From contig JBLHTZ010000031.1 in NCBI GenBank assembly GCA_047627915.1, positions 1 through 28,555 of the forward strand: a DNA stretch of 28,555 nucleotides, read 5' to 3'. Below, piece by piece: positions 1-8,572 of the stretch. The translations under genes were made by a program, and so were the position numbers. Under the pieces are notes generated by a model that saw only the letters and a program-made list of their open reading frames with translations, was not told where the DNA came from and did no database searches. This DNA is from NORP294 sp047627915. GTDB lineage: Bacteria > Bacteroidota > Bacteroidia > Flavobacteriales_E > Vicingaceae. Every line of letters begins with the position of its first letter. Positions within the stretch are counted from its first letter, which is position 1.

Positions 1-5
1 CCCCC

Positions 6-953
6 TTAACTTTCTGCTAATATTGAAGAATAAACATAAAAAATATAAAAAAGGATTAAAAAAACTCCCTCCCATCGGCCAATTTTTTTACCAAAAAGCA
101 TAATAGGCAGTAAAAGCAAAGAAATCCCCAATAAAAAGTAAACATCAAATTGATTGATGCTGTCAGATATTCTCAACGGATGAACAATTGCAGTAACTCC
201 CAGAATAGCCAAAATGTTAAAAATATTAGACCCGATAAGGTTTCCTATTGAAATATCCGTCTCCTTTCTAAAGGCAGCCATTGCCGATGTTACCAACTCA
301 GGCAAACTAGTACCAAAGGCAACTATCGTAACAGAGATCAATTTCTCACTTACTCCCTGACTACTTGCAATGCTGACAACAGATTCTATTAACCACTCTG
401 CCCCAAAATACAAAGCAACCATACCTAGTAAAAGAAAGAGAACATCCTTATAAATCGGATTCCCGGCATTCAATTCTTCTACCTCACTTTCTGCAGCCAA
501 ATGAACACCTTCTTTTCTCGAACGACGAACAAGCCAAAAAGTAAAAAGCACTAGAATAGAAATAAAAATTACTCCCTCCCACCACGAAAGCTCTCCATTC
601 ATTGCAAAAAAATAGAACAAGAAAGTAGCCAACATCATTATCGGCCAATCAATCCTTAAACTATCCCGATTAACAACAATTGGAAAAATCAGAACAGTTA
701 TGCCCAGAACCAAGCCTATGTTAGATATATTCGATCCCACTATTGCACCAACACTAACATCAGGATAACCGTCAAGGACAGCACTTAAACTCACTAACAA
801 TTCAGGGGCAGATGTTCCAAATGAAACAACGGTCATTCCAACTACTAGTGGAGATATCTTCGCTTTCAAAGCAATACTTACTGCTCCACGCACTAAGAAT
901 TCTCCACCTAGCACCAATGCAATTAGGCCTAATGTCAGCCACAAGTATTCCAT
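6..953 (-). CDS. Calcium/sodium antiporter (CaCA family, YrbG-like)
   Basis: This 315-residue integral membrane protein probably exchanges Na+ for Ca2+ across the inner membrane. It shows the two inverted alpha-repeats of the CaCA superfamily. The first has GTSAPEL at residues 46-52 and GSNISN at 73-78. The second has GTSLPEL at 214-220 followed by GNLIGSNIFN. The acidic residues in the GTSxPE motifs are the expected cation ligands. About ten hydrophobic segments are visible, with a charged cytoplasmic loop in the middle (RRSRKEG to EEVEEL) between the two halves. The length fits bacterial YrbG-type exchangers. Its ATG follows the tatA stop codon with no base between them, so the two are almost certainly co-transcribed and translationally coupled. 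The family is sure; the exact ion preference is not. Confidence 0.93.
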   Translation of the reverse strand: MEYLWLTLGLIALVLGGEFLVRGAVSIALKAKISPLVVGMTVVSFGTSAPELLVSLSAVLDGYPDVSVGAIVGSNISNIGLVLGITVLIFPIVVNRDSLRIDWPIMMLATFLFYFFAMNGELSWWEGVIFISILVLFTFWLVRRSRKEGVHLAAESEVEELNAGNPIYKDVLFLLLGMVALYFGAEWLIESVVSIASSQGVSEKLISVTIVAFGTSLPELVTSAMAAFRKETDISIGNLIGSNIFNILAILGVTAIVHPLRISDSINQFDVYFLLGISLLLLPIMLFGKKIGRWEGVFLILFYIFYVYSSILAES

Positions 954-1187
954 CTAGGCTTTATCTTTTTTGTCGGAACGAATGTTTTTAGTTACATCAA
1001 CCTGATCTGTAACCTCTTTAGAAGTTTTTCGAATTTCTTCTTGAATGTCACTAGTCGCATTTTTAAAATCTCTGATACCCTTGCCTAAACCTTTTGCTAT
1101 TTCAGGAATTTTCTTTGACCCGAAAAGCAAGACTAGCACTAGACCTGCAAAAATTAACTCTTGAGTGGATAAAAATAATAGTGTCAT
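954..1187 (-). CDS. tatA: Twin-arginine translocase subunit TatA/TatE
   Basis: This 77-residue protein is a TatA-type component of the twin-arginine pathway, which exports folded proteins. Residues 1-10 form a short periplasmic start and residues 10-22 the hydrophobic segment. Then comes the typical hinge and amphipathic helix, FGSKKIPEIAKGLGKGIRDF, with the conserved FG and the KKxPEIAKGLGKGI pattern. The tail is charged and lysine-rich (VTKNIRSDKKDKA), as in most TatA proteins. No tatC lies nearby. It is the first gene of a two-gene unit with the Na+/Ca2+ exchanger, which begins directly after its stop codon. Its start lies only 25 nt or so after the U-tract of the secDF terminator, where a TACTTTTG box can be seen. 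TatA and TatB-like proteins are hard to tell apart by sequence alone. Confidence 0.92.
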   Translation of the reverse strand: MTLLFLSTQELIFAGLVLVLLFGSKKIPEIAKGLGKGIRDFKNATSDIQEEIRKTSKEVTDQVDVTKNIRSDKKDKA

Positions 1188-1204
1188 ACTAAATAGATAG
1201 AGTA

Positions 1205-1212
1205 CAAAAGTA
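1205..1212 (-). promoter_or_regulatory. Candidate -7 box for tatA
   Basis: On the minus strand these bases read TACTTTTG, matching the Bacteroidota -7 consensus TAnnTTTG. The box lies 17 nt upstream of the tatA ATG and directly after the T-run of the secDF terminator, so the promoter's upstream part would overlap the terminator hairpin. No -33 TTG at the usual spacing is seen, so only the -7 box supports the call. Confidence 0.45.
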
Positions 1213-1214
1213 AC

Positions 1215-1250
1215 AAAAAAGCCTCGTCTGCATATGGCAAACGAGGCTTT
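1215..1250 (-). terminator. Rho-independent terminator of secDF
   Basis: Inverted repeat with arms AAAGCCTCGT (1218-1227) and ACGAGGCTTT (1241-1250) and a 13-nt loop. Read on the minus strand the hairpin is followed by six T residues. It lies 19 nt beyond the secDF stop codon. Confidence 0.9.
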
Positions 1251-1268
1251 GGAATGTAAGTATGTAAA

Positions 1269-4200
1269 TTATTTTTTAGCTTTTTCTGCTACCTTTTTTG
1301 TAAGGTCAACTACTATTGGAGTTGCCACACATAAAGAAGAGTATGTTCCAACTGCAACACCAATCATAAGTGCAAATGCGAAACCTCTAATTACTTCTCC
1401 ACCAAAAATGAAGATCATAAGTAATACAAAGAAGGTAGATAACGAAGTATTTATCGTTCTACTTAACGTACTATTCAAGGCTTCGTTAACAACCTCTTCC
1501 ATTTCTCTCTTTTTGTAGGAGTTCAAAAATTCTCTAATTCTATCGAATACAACCACGGTATCGTTAATAGAATAACCTACCACTGTAAGTATCGCTGCAA
1601 TAAATGCTTGATCGATATCAAGCGAGAAAGGTAAGATTCCCCAGAATATAGAGAATATAGCAAGAACAATAATCACATCATGGAAGATGGCGATAACCGC
1701 ACCTAAACCATATTGCCACTTTCTAAATCTTAATAAGATGTATAAAAAGATTACAACCAAAGAGAATAGGATTGCTAACAAGGATGAGTTTTTTATATCA
1801 TCTGCGATGGTAGGTCCAACTTTTTGAGAGCTTAAGATTTGAGCATTAGAGCCAACATCTGTTAAACCACCAATTAGCAACGATTCAACTTGATGATCAG
1901 CTGTTGGATCTTCACTGTTAATCATGAAACTAGTAGTAATCTTCACTTGATTGTCCGAACCAAAAGTTTTAACCTCCGGCGCAGCTTCAAAAGCTCCTGA
2001 AAGCGCATTTCTAACATCTGATGTAGAAACAGCCTCATCGAAGCTTACTAAGTAAGAACGCCCACCGTTAAAATCAACACCATAAGATAAACCTTTGGTC
2101 ATAAACGAAGCAACCCCTGCCAAAATCAAAACTCCCGAGATGATATAATACGTTTTCCTTCTAGGAACAAAATTCCAGTTCAGGTTTGTAAATGCATTAG
2201 CAGTCCATTTAGTTGAAACCGTCACTTCTTTTTTGTTGTCCAATCTCCAAGCAAAAATTAATCTAGTAATAAAAATCGCACTAAATAATGAAGTCAAAAT
2301 ACCAATCACAAGTGTTTTTGCAAAACCTTCAACAGGACCTGTTCCAAAGAACCATAAAATAATACCTGTCAGAATTGTTGTAACGTTTGCATCAATAATG
2401 GAAGAATAAGCATTCTTGTAACCATCAGATATTGCTAGACGAGGTCCTTTTCCTGCCCGCAGTTCTTCTCGAATCCTTTCATAAATCAGTACGTTAGCAT
2501 CAACTGAAATACCAATAGTTAAAACAATACCAGCAATACCTGGCAAGGTTAACGCAATGTTGGTAGAAGCAATAACACCCATTATAAAAAATAGGTTTGC
2601 CAACAAAGCGATATCTGAAGCTATTCCTGCTTTTCCGTAATAGAAAATCATGTATAACAGGACAATCACTAACGCAACAATAAACGACAATAACCCTTTA
2701 TTAATTGACTCTTGACCCAAAGATGGTCCCACAACAGCTTCTTCAACAATTCTTGCCGGAGCAGGCAACTTACCAGCCTTTAAGATATTCGCAATTAATT
2801 TCGCTTCTTCAATTGTAAAATCTCCCGAAATACTAGAAACACCGCCTGAAATCTCTTGATTTACATTTGGAAATGAATAAACATAGTTATCTAAAACGAT
2901 GGCAATACTTTTTCCTTTATTATCACCTGTTAATAATTTCCATGTTTTTGCTCCGATGGCATTCATTCTCATGGTAATCTCCGGGCTACCGCCTAATTGA
3001 CTAAAATCTTGGAATGCATCTGTAATAACATCTCCCTCTAACGGTGCGTTACCATCTCTACTTTTTACTTCAATTGCTATTAACTGCAAAAATTTCTCTG
3101 CATCATCAAATGGTTTTGCCGTCCATAAAAGCTTCAAATCATTCGGAAAAATAGCTGCAATCTCAGGCATTCTCAAGTAGGCATTCACCTTTCCTGTATC
3201 TTTAATAGCAGAATAACCTACAACAGGGCCTTCACCTGGAACGTAATTCCCTTCAGCATTTTGGTAAATTGCTGGGGAAAGAACAGCAAAAAATGGATTA
3301 TCCTTTGCGAAATCTTCAAAAGACTGATCAGCGGCTGCTGATGTTGTATCAGAGTCATCTGCTAATGCGTCTAACAATTCGTTTCCTTCTTCTTTAACTT
3401 CTACTGTATCATAAGAGACTACCTCCAAACCAGTTTCAGCATCAACATCAACTATAGTGTCAATTTTAAAGTTTTTCTCTTCTACCACTTCTGCAACTAC
3501 CTCTTCTTCTATTTCAGTTGAATCTGTAGCTCCTGCTTCTGGCTCATCGTTTCCTAAAATCTTATTCAGCTTATCATTTGCCTGAGCTAAATATGGATAA
3601 ATTTCGTTGTTATTAAACGTTTCCCAGAACTCTAACTTTGCAGTTCCTTGCAATAATTGACGAACTCTTTCTTTGTTTTTTACACCAGGCAATTCAACCA
3701 AAATTCTATCTGAAGCATCAAGCTTTTGAATGTTTGGTTGAGCAACTCCAAAAAGGTTTACCCTAGTTCTAAGTACTTCAAACGTTCTATCGAAAGCAGC
3801 ATCTGTTTCAGAAGAAATAAAATCTATCACTTCTTCATCAGTAGCTTCTCTGCTAATCTTATCTTTATTTTCTAGCGTGTAGAAAACTGAAGTTAACTTT
3901 TTGCCGTTTGCCTTTTGAGCCCACGCTTCAGCAAATAGAGTAACGAAGTTATCTTGATTTGACTTCTGCATTTCTTTAGCCTTCGCCAATGTCGCTATAA
4001 AAGTTTCATCTTTACTATCAGAAGAAAGAGCTCTAACTACTTCAGAAACTGAAACTTCTAACGTCACGTTCATCCCGCCTTTTAAATCCAGGCCTAAGTT
4101 GATAACATTTTTAGTTACTTCAGCGTAAGTTGCTCCTGTAAAAGGGTAAACTTCTTCGCTAGCCATCGAATCCAAATAAGCATCTTCTAACTCTATTGAG

Positions 4201-4322
4201 CCATTCGCATATTCTACGGCATCATTTTCGACTCCTTGCGCTATCCATGTATACGACAATTGGTACAAACACGCTAGTGATAGCAGTATAATGAATGACC
4301 AAATTAAACCTTTGTTTTGCAT
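1269..4322 (-). CDS. secDF: Protein translocase subunit SecDF (fused SecD-SecF)
   Basis: This 1017-residue RND-type membrane protein uses the proton gradient to help pull secreted proteins across the inner membrane with SecYEG. The SecD half comes first (NLGLDLKGGMNVTLEV near residue 75; later DANVLIYERIREELRAGKG in the transmembrane domain). The SecF half follows (YGVDFNGGRSYLVSF; then DTVVVFDRIREFLNSYKK). Such single-chain fusions are normal in Bacteroidota. A Glu/Asp-rich insert sits in the SecD periplasmic region, roughly residues 255-340. An in-frame TTG at 4389-4391 would add 23 residues, but it coincides with the promoter's -33 TTG, and the added part also contains the -7 box. The ATG at 4322, giving MQNKGLIWSF, matches the family N-terminus and is chosen here. 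The gene is monocistronic, with its own promoter and terminator. Confidence 0.96.
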   Translation of the reverse strand: MQNKGLIWSFIILLSLACLYQLSYTWIAQGVENDAVEYANGSIELEDAYLDSMASEEVYPFTGATYAEVTKNVINLGLDLKGGMNVTLEVSVSEVVRALSSDSKDETFIATLAKAKEMQKSNQDNFVTLFAEAWAQKANGKKLTSVFYTLENKDKISREATDEEVIDFISSETDAAFDRTFEVLRTRVNLFGVAQPNIQKLDASDRILVELPGVKNKERVRQLLQGTAKLEFWETFNNNEIYPYLAQANDKLNKILGNDEPEAGATDSTEIEEEVVAEVVEEKNFKIDTIVDVDAETGLEVVSYDTVEVKEEGNELLDALADDSDTTSAAADQSFEDFAKDNPFFAVLSPAIYQNAEGNYVPGEGPVVGYSAIKDTGKVNAYLRMPEIAAIFPNDLKLLWTAKPFDDAEKFLQLIAIEVKSRDGNAPLEGDVITDAFQDFSQLGGSPEITMRMNAIGAKTWKLLTGDNKGKSIAIVLDNYVYSFPNVNQEISGGVSSISGDFTIEEAKLIANILKAGKLPAPARIVEEAVVGPSLGQESINKGLLSFIVALVIVLLYMIFYYGKAGIASDIALLANLFFIMGVIASTNIALTLPGIAGIVLTIGISVDANVLIYERIREELRAGKGPRLAISDGYKNAYSSIIDANVTTILTGIILWFFGTGPVEGFAKTLVIGILTSLFSAIFITRLIFAWRLDNKKEVTVSTKWTANAFTNLNWNFVPRRKTYYIISGVLILAGVASFMTKGLSYGVDFNGGRSYLVSFDEAVSTSDVRNALSGAFEAAPEVKTFGSDNQVKITTSFMINSEDPTADHQVESLLIGGLTDVGSNAQILSSQKVGPTIADDIKNSSLLAILFSLVVIFLYILLRFRKWQYGLGAVIAIFHDVIIVLAIFSIFWGILPFSLDIDQAFIAAILTVVGYSINDTVVVFDRIREFLNSYKKREMEEVVNEALNSTLSRTINTSLSTFFVLLMIFIFGGEVIRGFAFALMIGVAVGTYSSLCVATPIVVDLTKKVAEKAKK

Positions 4323-4360
4323 CTTTTTTATTATAAAATTTTCGTCTTTTTTGAAGCCTG

Positions 4361-4391
4361 CAAATATAGAATTTCCATATTGAATTCCCAA
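4361..4391 (-). promoter_or_regulatory. secDF promoter (TTG-N20-TATATTTG)
   Basis: On the minus strand TTG (4391-4389) is followed after 20 nt by TATATTTG (4368-4361), a full match to the Bacteroidota -33/-7 consensus TTG and TAnnTTTG. Transcription would begin near 4354, leaving a leader of about 30 nt before the ATG at 4322. Any start codon upstream of about 4355 would not be in the mRNA. Confidence 0.7.
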
Positions 4392-4442
4392 TCTATTTCA
4401 TTTTAATAATAATGACGGCTTAAATCGGTGATTTTATATTCT

Positions 4443-4450
4443 TAAATTTG
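4443..4450 (+). promoter_or_regulatory. Candidate -7 box for the FG-GAP gene
   Basis: TAAATTTG matches TAnnTTTG and lies 55 nt upstream of the ATG at 4506, in the divergent region shared with secDF. No TTG is found at the expected -33 distance. Confidence 0.4.
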
Positions 4451-4505
4451 GAATTAGAGGCAACTAAATCCCATTTAATCGTCTTTCCTTAATAAACCTA
4501 GGCTC

Positions 4506-7016
4506 ATGAAATACCTCTCTATTATTTTTATTTCTTTATTAGCTCCTTTAACTACAGCAGCACAAATTTACTTTTCCGAAGCATATAATATCGAAGCCAC
4601 GGAGGCAAATAAACCAATTAATCACCCATTTACAGGAGGCTTTAATTCTGCACAGTTCTCTGAAATTGATTTAAACCAAGATGGAATAATGGACTTGGTT
4701 GTAACCGACCGATTCCGAAATACCGTAAAACCATATTTAAATGCAGGAATCACTGATTCTATCCAATATACGTATGCACCTGAATACTCGGTAAAATTTC
4801 CTGAAATGGACGAAGTATTAATTACAAGAGATTACAACGATGACGGAAAGATGGACTTATTTGTTTCGGGAAACAGTATCTTATTGTATGAAAACACAAG
4901 CACCGCTAATGGAGGATTATCTTTCCAGTTAGTCGATAAATTGCAAACAAAAAATAATCCAAATGCTACTTCTTTAAATGTCTTGAATCCAAATGCTGTC
5001 AACTATCCTGCAATAGTTGACTTAGAAGGAGACAAAGACATTGATGTAATCTATCGATCAGGTAACAGAACGTTAGACTACCACAGAAATTTTTCCATTG
5101 ATAATAATAACAATTTTGTACCTATCTATGAACGCAGAAGCCCTTGTTGGGGATACATATCCTTTGTTTTTACTTCAACCTTTACCTTAGACAGTATTTT
5201 GTTAAATGACTGTCGATTTTCACCCAGGGGAGAACGAACCAAAGGATTAAAACACTCTGAAGGAATGAGCACAACCGCAATTGACATTGATCAAAATGGT
5301 AGTATGGATTTAATAACGAGCGACATTGGGACTTACCAGATGAAAGTTCTATTAAACTCAGATTCCCTCCCTAGCTCCTTGAAAGTAAATTCTGAAATTT
5401 TCAAAATCATTGATTCCTTTCCAAATTACAACATTCCTGTTAAGTTATTGATGGCTACAGCATATTTCATAGACGTAAACAATGACGGCAAAAAAGATTT
5501 AATCGCAAGCTCTAGCCATGCAAACACAGCCAATCTAGGACCTTTTTCCAAAGAACAAATCTGGATATATGAGAACACTTCCACCACAGGAGCTTATCAT
5601 TTTGAATTGAGAACAAAGTCATTCCTAAAAGATCAAACATTGGATTTTGGAAGGAACTCAAAACCAGCATTTATTGATTATAATAATGATGGATTAGAAG
5701 ATTTAATAATTGGAAATGGCGGTTATTTAGACGAAAATGATTCGAATACCTTTATTGAAAGCCTTGCGCTACTGAAAAACTTTGGCACTAGAAACAACCC
5801 GAAATTTGAACTAGTCTCAAGAGATTACCTCTCCTTATCCTCTCTGAATTTTGGTATAGTACGACAGGGGTTTGCAAATGCAGCGCCCGCAGTTGGCGAT
5901 TTAGACGGAGACGGAGATGAGGATTTCTTACTTTGTCAAAAGAATGGTAATCTTTATTTATTTGAAGATACCTCTTCTACCGGAATTGAAGCTGAATTTA
6001 AATTTCACCCTGCTCCTTACCAAGGAATAAAAGACATTTCTACTATTACTTCGGCCCAATTATTTGACATTGATAAGGACGGGCTGTTGGATCTCATTAC
6101 CACTTTCCCCTCTCAAATTACTTATTTTCAAAATTTTGGATTTGCCCAAAAGCCAATATTCAATATTCAACTCGACTCTATAATTTGGCAAAATGGTGAC
6201 ACCATGAGGTACTACATAGAGGAAAATTTTCAGTTTTCAAAAATAACTATTGGAGATAGCTTAGCGGTTGACAACACAATAAATTCAGGCAACAATAGCT
6301 TAATTGCTTTAGTTGTTGTAAAAATTGATTCTATTAATAAGTTTATTGATTGCATCAACACTATCCCTTTTGGAGTCGGCAGTAATCAGTTTGATGAATT
6401 GAATACAACTGCCACCTTAAATTTTTTTAGAAGAACATGGAAGGTTAGGAGGGATGACCAGCTTGGAAGGTTTGAAAATGTATTTCTTTTTGAAGATCAG
6501 GGAAAGAATCAATTTTATGCCGGAGGAGTTAACAATACAACCTATCGCATCAATTCTTTTATTGACAGTTTGCAGCCTCTTTATGACGCTCCTTATACAG
6601 AAAGAATAAAAATGGCCAATTACGGTTACAACATGTTCATTAACGGAACAGATTTAAATGGGGATAGTGTTATGGACTTAGCTGTTGGCTTAAGCACTGG
6701 TGGAGTCAAAATTCTATATGGTTCTCTAGTAAATAGCATTTCGGAGCTTGCTGATCAGAATAAAAAGGAGAGTTCAGCGCTTAAAATATATCCTAATCCA
6801 ACCGAAGGTCAATTGACAGTCGAGTTATTGGAAGAAGATTTTGGGGAAAGCAATACCATTGAGATTAGGAGCATTTCTGGTCAATTGGTTTTAAAAGACA
6901 ACGTAAACAACATGAAAAAGCAATTGGACATTAGTCATTTGTCTAAGGGTATTTATTTTATTACTGTTGCGAATTCAGTGAGAATAGAAACTAAAAAACT
7001 TGTTCTGAGGCCTTAA
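4506..7016 (+). CDS. Secreted FG-GAP/VCBS repeat protein with T9SS type A sorting domain
   Basis: This 836-residue protein has a clear signal peptide (MKYLSIIFISLLAPLTTAAQ). At least nine Ca2+-binding loops of the DxDxDGxxD kind follow: for example DLNQDGIMD near residue 55, DYNDDGKMD near 109, DVNNDGKKD, DYNNDGLED, DLDGDGDED near 466, DIDKDGLLD and DLNGDSVMD near 716. These are typical of FG-GAP beta-propeller blades. The C-terminal 80 residues (LKIYPNPTEGQL through KGIYFITV to KKLVLRP) match the type A sorting domain that sends proteins through the type IX system to the cell surface. No enzyme domain is visible, so a surface adhesin or structural role is the best guess. Its stop codon interlocks with that of the convergent protease-like gene in a shared TTAA. 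Confidence 0.88.
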   Translation: MKYLSIIFISLLAPLTTAAQIYFSEAYNIEATEANKPINHPFTGGFNSAQFSEIDLNQDGIMDLVVTDRFRNTVKPYLNAGITDSIQYTYAPEYSVKFPEMDEVLITRDYNDDGKMDLFVSGNSILLYENTSTANGGLSFQLVDKLQTKNNPNATSLNVLNPNAVNYPAIVDLEGDKDIDVIYRSGNRTLDYHRNFSIDNNNNFVPIYERRSPCWGYISFVFTSTFTLDSILLNDCRFSPRGERTKGLKHSEGMSTTAIDIDQNGSMDLITSDIGTYQMKVLLNSDSLPSSLKVNSEIFKIIDSFPNYNIPVKLLMATAYFIDVNNDGKKDLIASSSHANTANLGPFSKEQIWIYENTSTTGAYHFELRTKSFLKDQTLDFGRNSKPAFIDYNNDGLEDLIIGNGGYLDENDSNTFIESLALLKNFGTRNNPKFELVSRDYLSLSSLNFGIVRQGFANAAPAVGDLDGDGDEDFLLCQKNGNLYLFEDTSSTGIEAEFKFHPAPYQGIKDISTITSAQLFDIDKDGLLDLITTFPSQITYFQNFGFAQKPIFNIQLDSIIWQNGDTMRYYIEENFQFSKITIGDSLAVDNTINSGNNSLIALVVVKIDSINKFIDCINTIPFGVGSNQFDELNTTATLNFFRRTWKVRRDDQLGRFENVFLFEDQGKNQFYAGGVNNTTYRINSFIDSLQPLYDAPYTERIKMANYGYNMFINGTDLNGDSVMDLAVGLSTGGVKILYGSLVNSISELADQNKKESSALKIYPNPTEGQLTVELLEEDFGESNTIEIRSISGQLVLKDNVNNMKKQLDISHLSKGIYFITVANSVRIETKKLVLRP

Positions 7017-7435
7017 TCCAATAAAGTTAAACTAAAGTCCGAATAATCAATCATCGCTTCAAACCTTTCTAGAATATCACCGCCTACAACTCCATGTATG
7101 GCTTCTTCACCCAAATGAAGGTAAGATGCTTTAACATGGCTTAAGTCCATCAAAGCTAGTTCGTATTCTTTCACTTCAAAACCTTCTATAAAGAAAGATG
7201 GAATCCAACTTGTAAAGCTCGAAAGCCCTGAAGCTCCAACTCCTGCAGAATCACTTTCTTCTTCTTTTAATACCGCATCTGGAAATAATTCTTGGAAAAA
7301 CTGCAAATCTAAAACAGACCTCGAAGCACCTGTATCCACAACCATCCGAACTTGTTTATCACTCAATGTAACGTTTAACGCCAAATGAACCCCACCAGGA
7401 GGAATGTCAACTTTTTGCAACTGAATTTTAATCAT
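7013..7435 (-). CDS. Retropepsin-like aspartyl protease family protein
   Basis: This 140-residue protein has the single-domain retropepsin-like fold signature: the catalytic motif VDTGAS (Asp34-Thr-Gly) and the later hydrophobic-hydrophobic-Gly strand in HGVVGGDIL (residues 114-122). A retropepsin of this size would act as a homodimer, each subunit giving one catalytic Asp. There is no signal peptide or membrane segment, so it should be cytoplasmic. Its substrate is unknown. It lies downstream of mdh on the same strand, with the mdh terminator between them and no recognisable promoter of its own, so expression may depend on read-through. Family membership is well supported; proteolytic activity is inference. 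Confidence 0.82.
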   Translation of the reverse strand: MIKIQLQKVDIPPGGVHLALNVTLSDKQVRMVVDTGASRSVLDLQFFQELFPDAVLKEEESDSAGVGASGLSSFTSWIPSFFIEGFEVKEYELALMDLSHVKASYLHLGEEAIHGVVGGDILERFEAMIDYSDFSLTLLD

Positions 7436-7445
7436 ACTAGGAAAT

Positions 7446-7478
7446 AAAAAAAGGTGAACACGTTTGCATTCACCTTTT
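7446..7478 (-). terminator. Rho-independent terminator of mdh
   Basis: Arms AAAAGGTGAA (7449-7458) and TTCACCTTTT (7469-7478) with a 10-nt loop. On the minus strand the stem is followed by a T-run. It lies between mdh and the protease-like gene, whose ATG is about 10 nt further on. Confidence 0.85.
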
Positions 7479-7503
7479 ATATAATTATATGAATGGATTG
7501 GCT

Positions 7504-8430
7504 TTATGCGTCTAACAATATGTTTGTTTTTGCAACTGCCGCAGCACTTTTAACTAATTTGTCTTGCTCTGCTTCAGACAACTCAATTTCAACAATTTTT
7601 TCAATTCCATTTTTTCCAATAATACATGGAACCCCGATTGAAATATCATTTAAACCGAACTCACCTTCCAACATAGCTGAACAAGGGAACATTTTTTTAG
7701 AATCTGTGGCGATTGCATGAACCATTGCTGAAACTGCTGCACCAGGCGCATACCATGCACTTGTTCCTAGCATTTTTGTTAATGTAGCTCCTCCAACCAT
7801 TGTAGCTTGAGCAACCTCATCTAATTTTTCTGATGATAAAAACTCAGAAATAAGAACACTATTTCTAGTCGCAATTCTCGTTAATGGCAGCATTCCTGTA
7901 TCTGAGTGACCTCCAATAACCATTGCACTTACATCAGATTGAGGACAATCTAACGCTTCTGCTAATCTATACTTAAATCTTGCACTGTCAAGCGCTCCAC
8001 CCATTCCAATAATTCTGTTTTTTGGTAACCCAGTCGATTTGTGCGCCAAATAAGCCATCGTATCCATTGGGTTAGAAACCACAATAATGATAATGTCTGG
8101 TGAGTGCTTTACTAAGTTTTCAGAAACAGTTTTTACAATACCTGCATTAATTCCAATTAATTCTTCTCTTGTCATACCTGGTTTTCTTGGTATGCCTGAA
8201 GTAATTACTGCAACTTCACTTCCTGCAGTTTTTGAATAATCGTTAGTACTACCAATAATTTTAGTATCAAATCCTAACAAAGAAGAGGTTTGCATCAAAT
8301 CCATCGCCTTTCCTTCTGCGTAACCTTCTTTAATATCGACCAACACAACTTCTGAGGCAAAATTTTGAATAGCAATGTATTCTGCACAACTTGCTCCTAC
8401 TGCACCGGCGCCTACAACTGTAACTTTCAT
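7504..8430 (-). CDS. mdh: Malate dehydrogenase (LDH-like type)
   Basis: This 308-residue cytoplasmic enzyme interconverts malate and oxaloacetate with NAD in the TCA cycle. Visible features are the Rossmann GAGAVG (residues 7-12), Asp32 after strand two for the NAD ribose, the substrate arginines in PRKPGMTREE (Arg82 and Arg88), Asn120 in SNPMD, the Asp148/Arg151 pair in ALDSAR, and the catalytic His175 in GGHSDTGMLPLTR. The arginine at position 82 and the MTR context point to malate rather than lactate. Most family members have GGHGD; here Ser replaces that Gly. Length is normal. The gene has a TACTTTTG box upstream and a strong terminator downstream. Confidence 0.95.
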   Translation of the reverse strand: MKVTVVGAGAVGASCAEYIAIQNFASEVVLVDIKEGYAEGKAMDLMQTSSLLGFDTKIIGSTNDYSKTAGSEVAVITSGIPRKPGMTREELIGINAGIVKTVSENLVKHSPDIIIIVVSNPMDTMAYLAHKSTGLPKNRIIGMGGALDSARFKYRLAEALDCPQSDVSAMVIGGHSDTGMLPLTRIATRNSVLISEFLSSEKLDEVAQATMVGGATLTKMLGTSAWYAPGAAVSAMVHAIATDSKKMFPCSAMLEGEFGLNDISIGVPCIIGKNGIEKIVEIELSEAEQDKLVKSAAAVAKTNILLDA

Positions 8431-8460
8431 GGGTATTATTTTATAAAATGATTAGGTTCG

Positions 8461-8468
8461 CAAAAGTA
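8461..8468 (-). promoter_or_regulatory. Candidate -7 box for mdh
   Basis: On the minus strand TACTTTTG, matching TAnnTTTG, 30 nt upstream of the mdh ATG. No TTG at -33 is visible. Confidence 0.5.
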
Positions 8469-8572
8469 ACCAATTGCTTCATCCTATTCATTGATATTGT
8501 GCCGAAAATTATTAATACCAATAGTGAAGCAACCTTTGAATAATTTAGCGTCATATTAACAGAAAATCGGGA

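Noticed and set aside
1234..1518. Plus-strand reading frame of 94 codons opposite the secDF 3' end
   Set aside because: It lies antisense to conserved SecF sequence, overlaps the terminator and has no protein features of its own.
8541..8548. TAATTTAG as promoter of the sigma factor gene
   Set aside because: One mismatch to TAnnTTTG and no -33 element; too weak to list as a feature.
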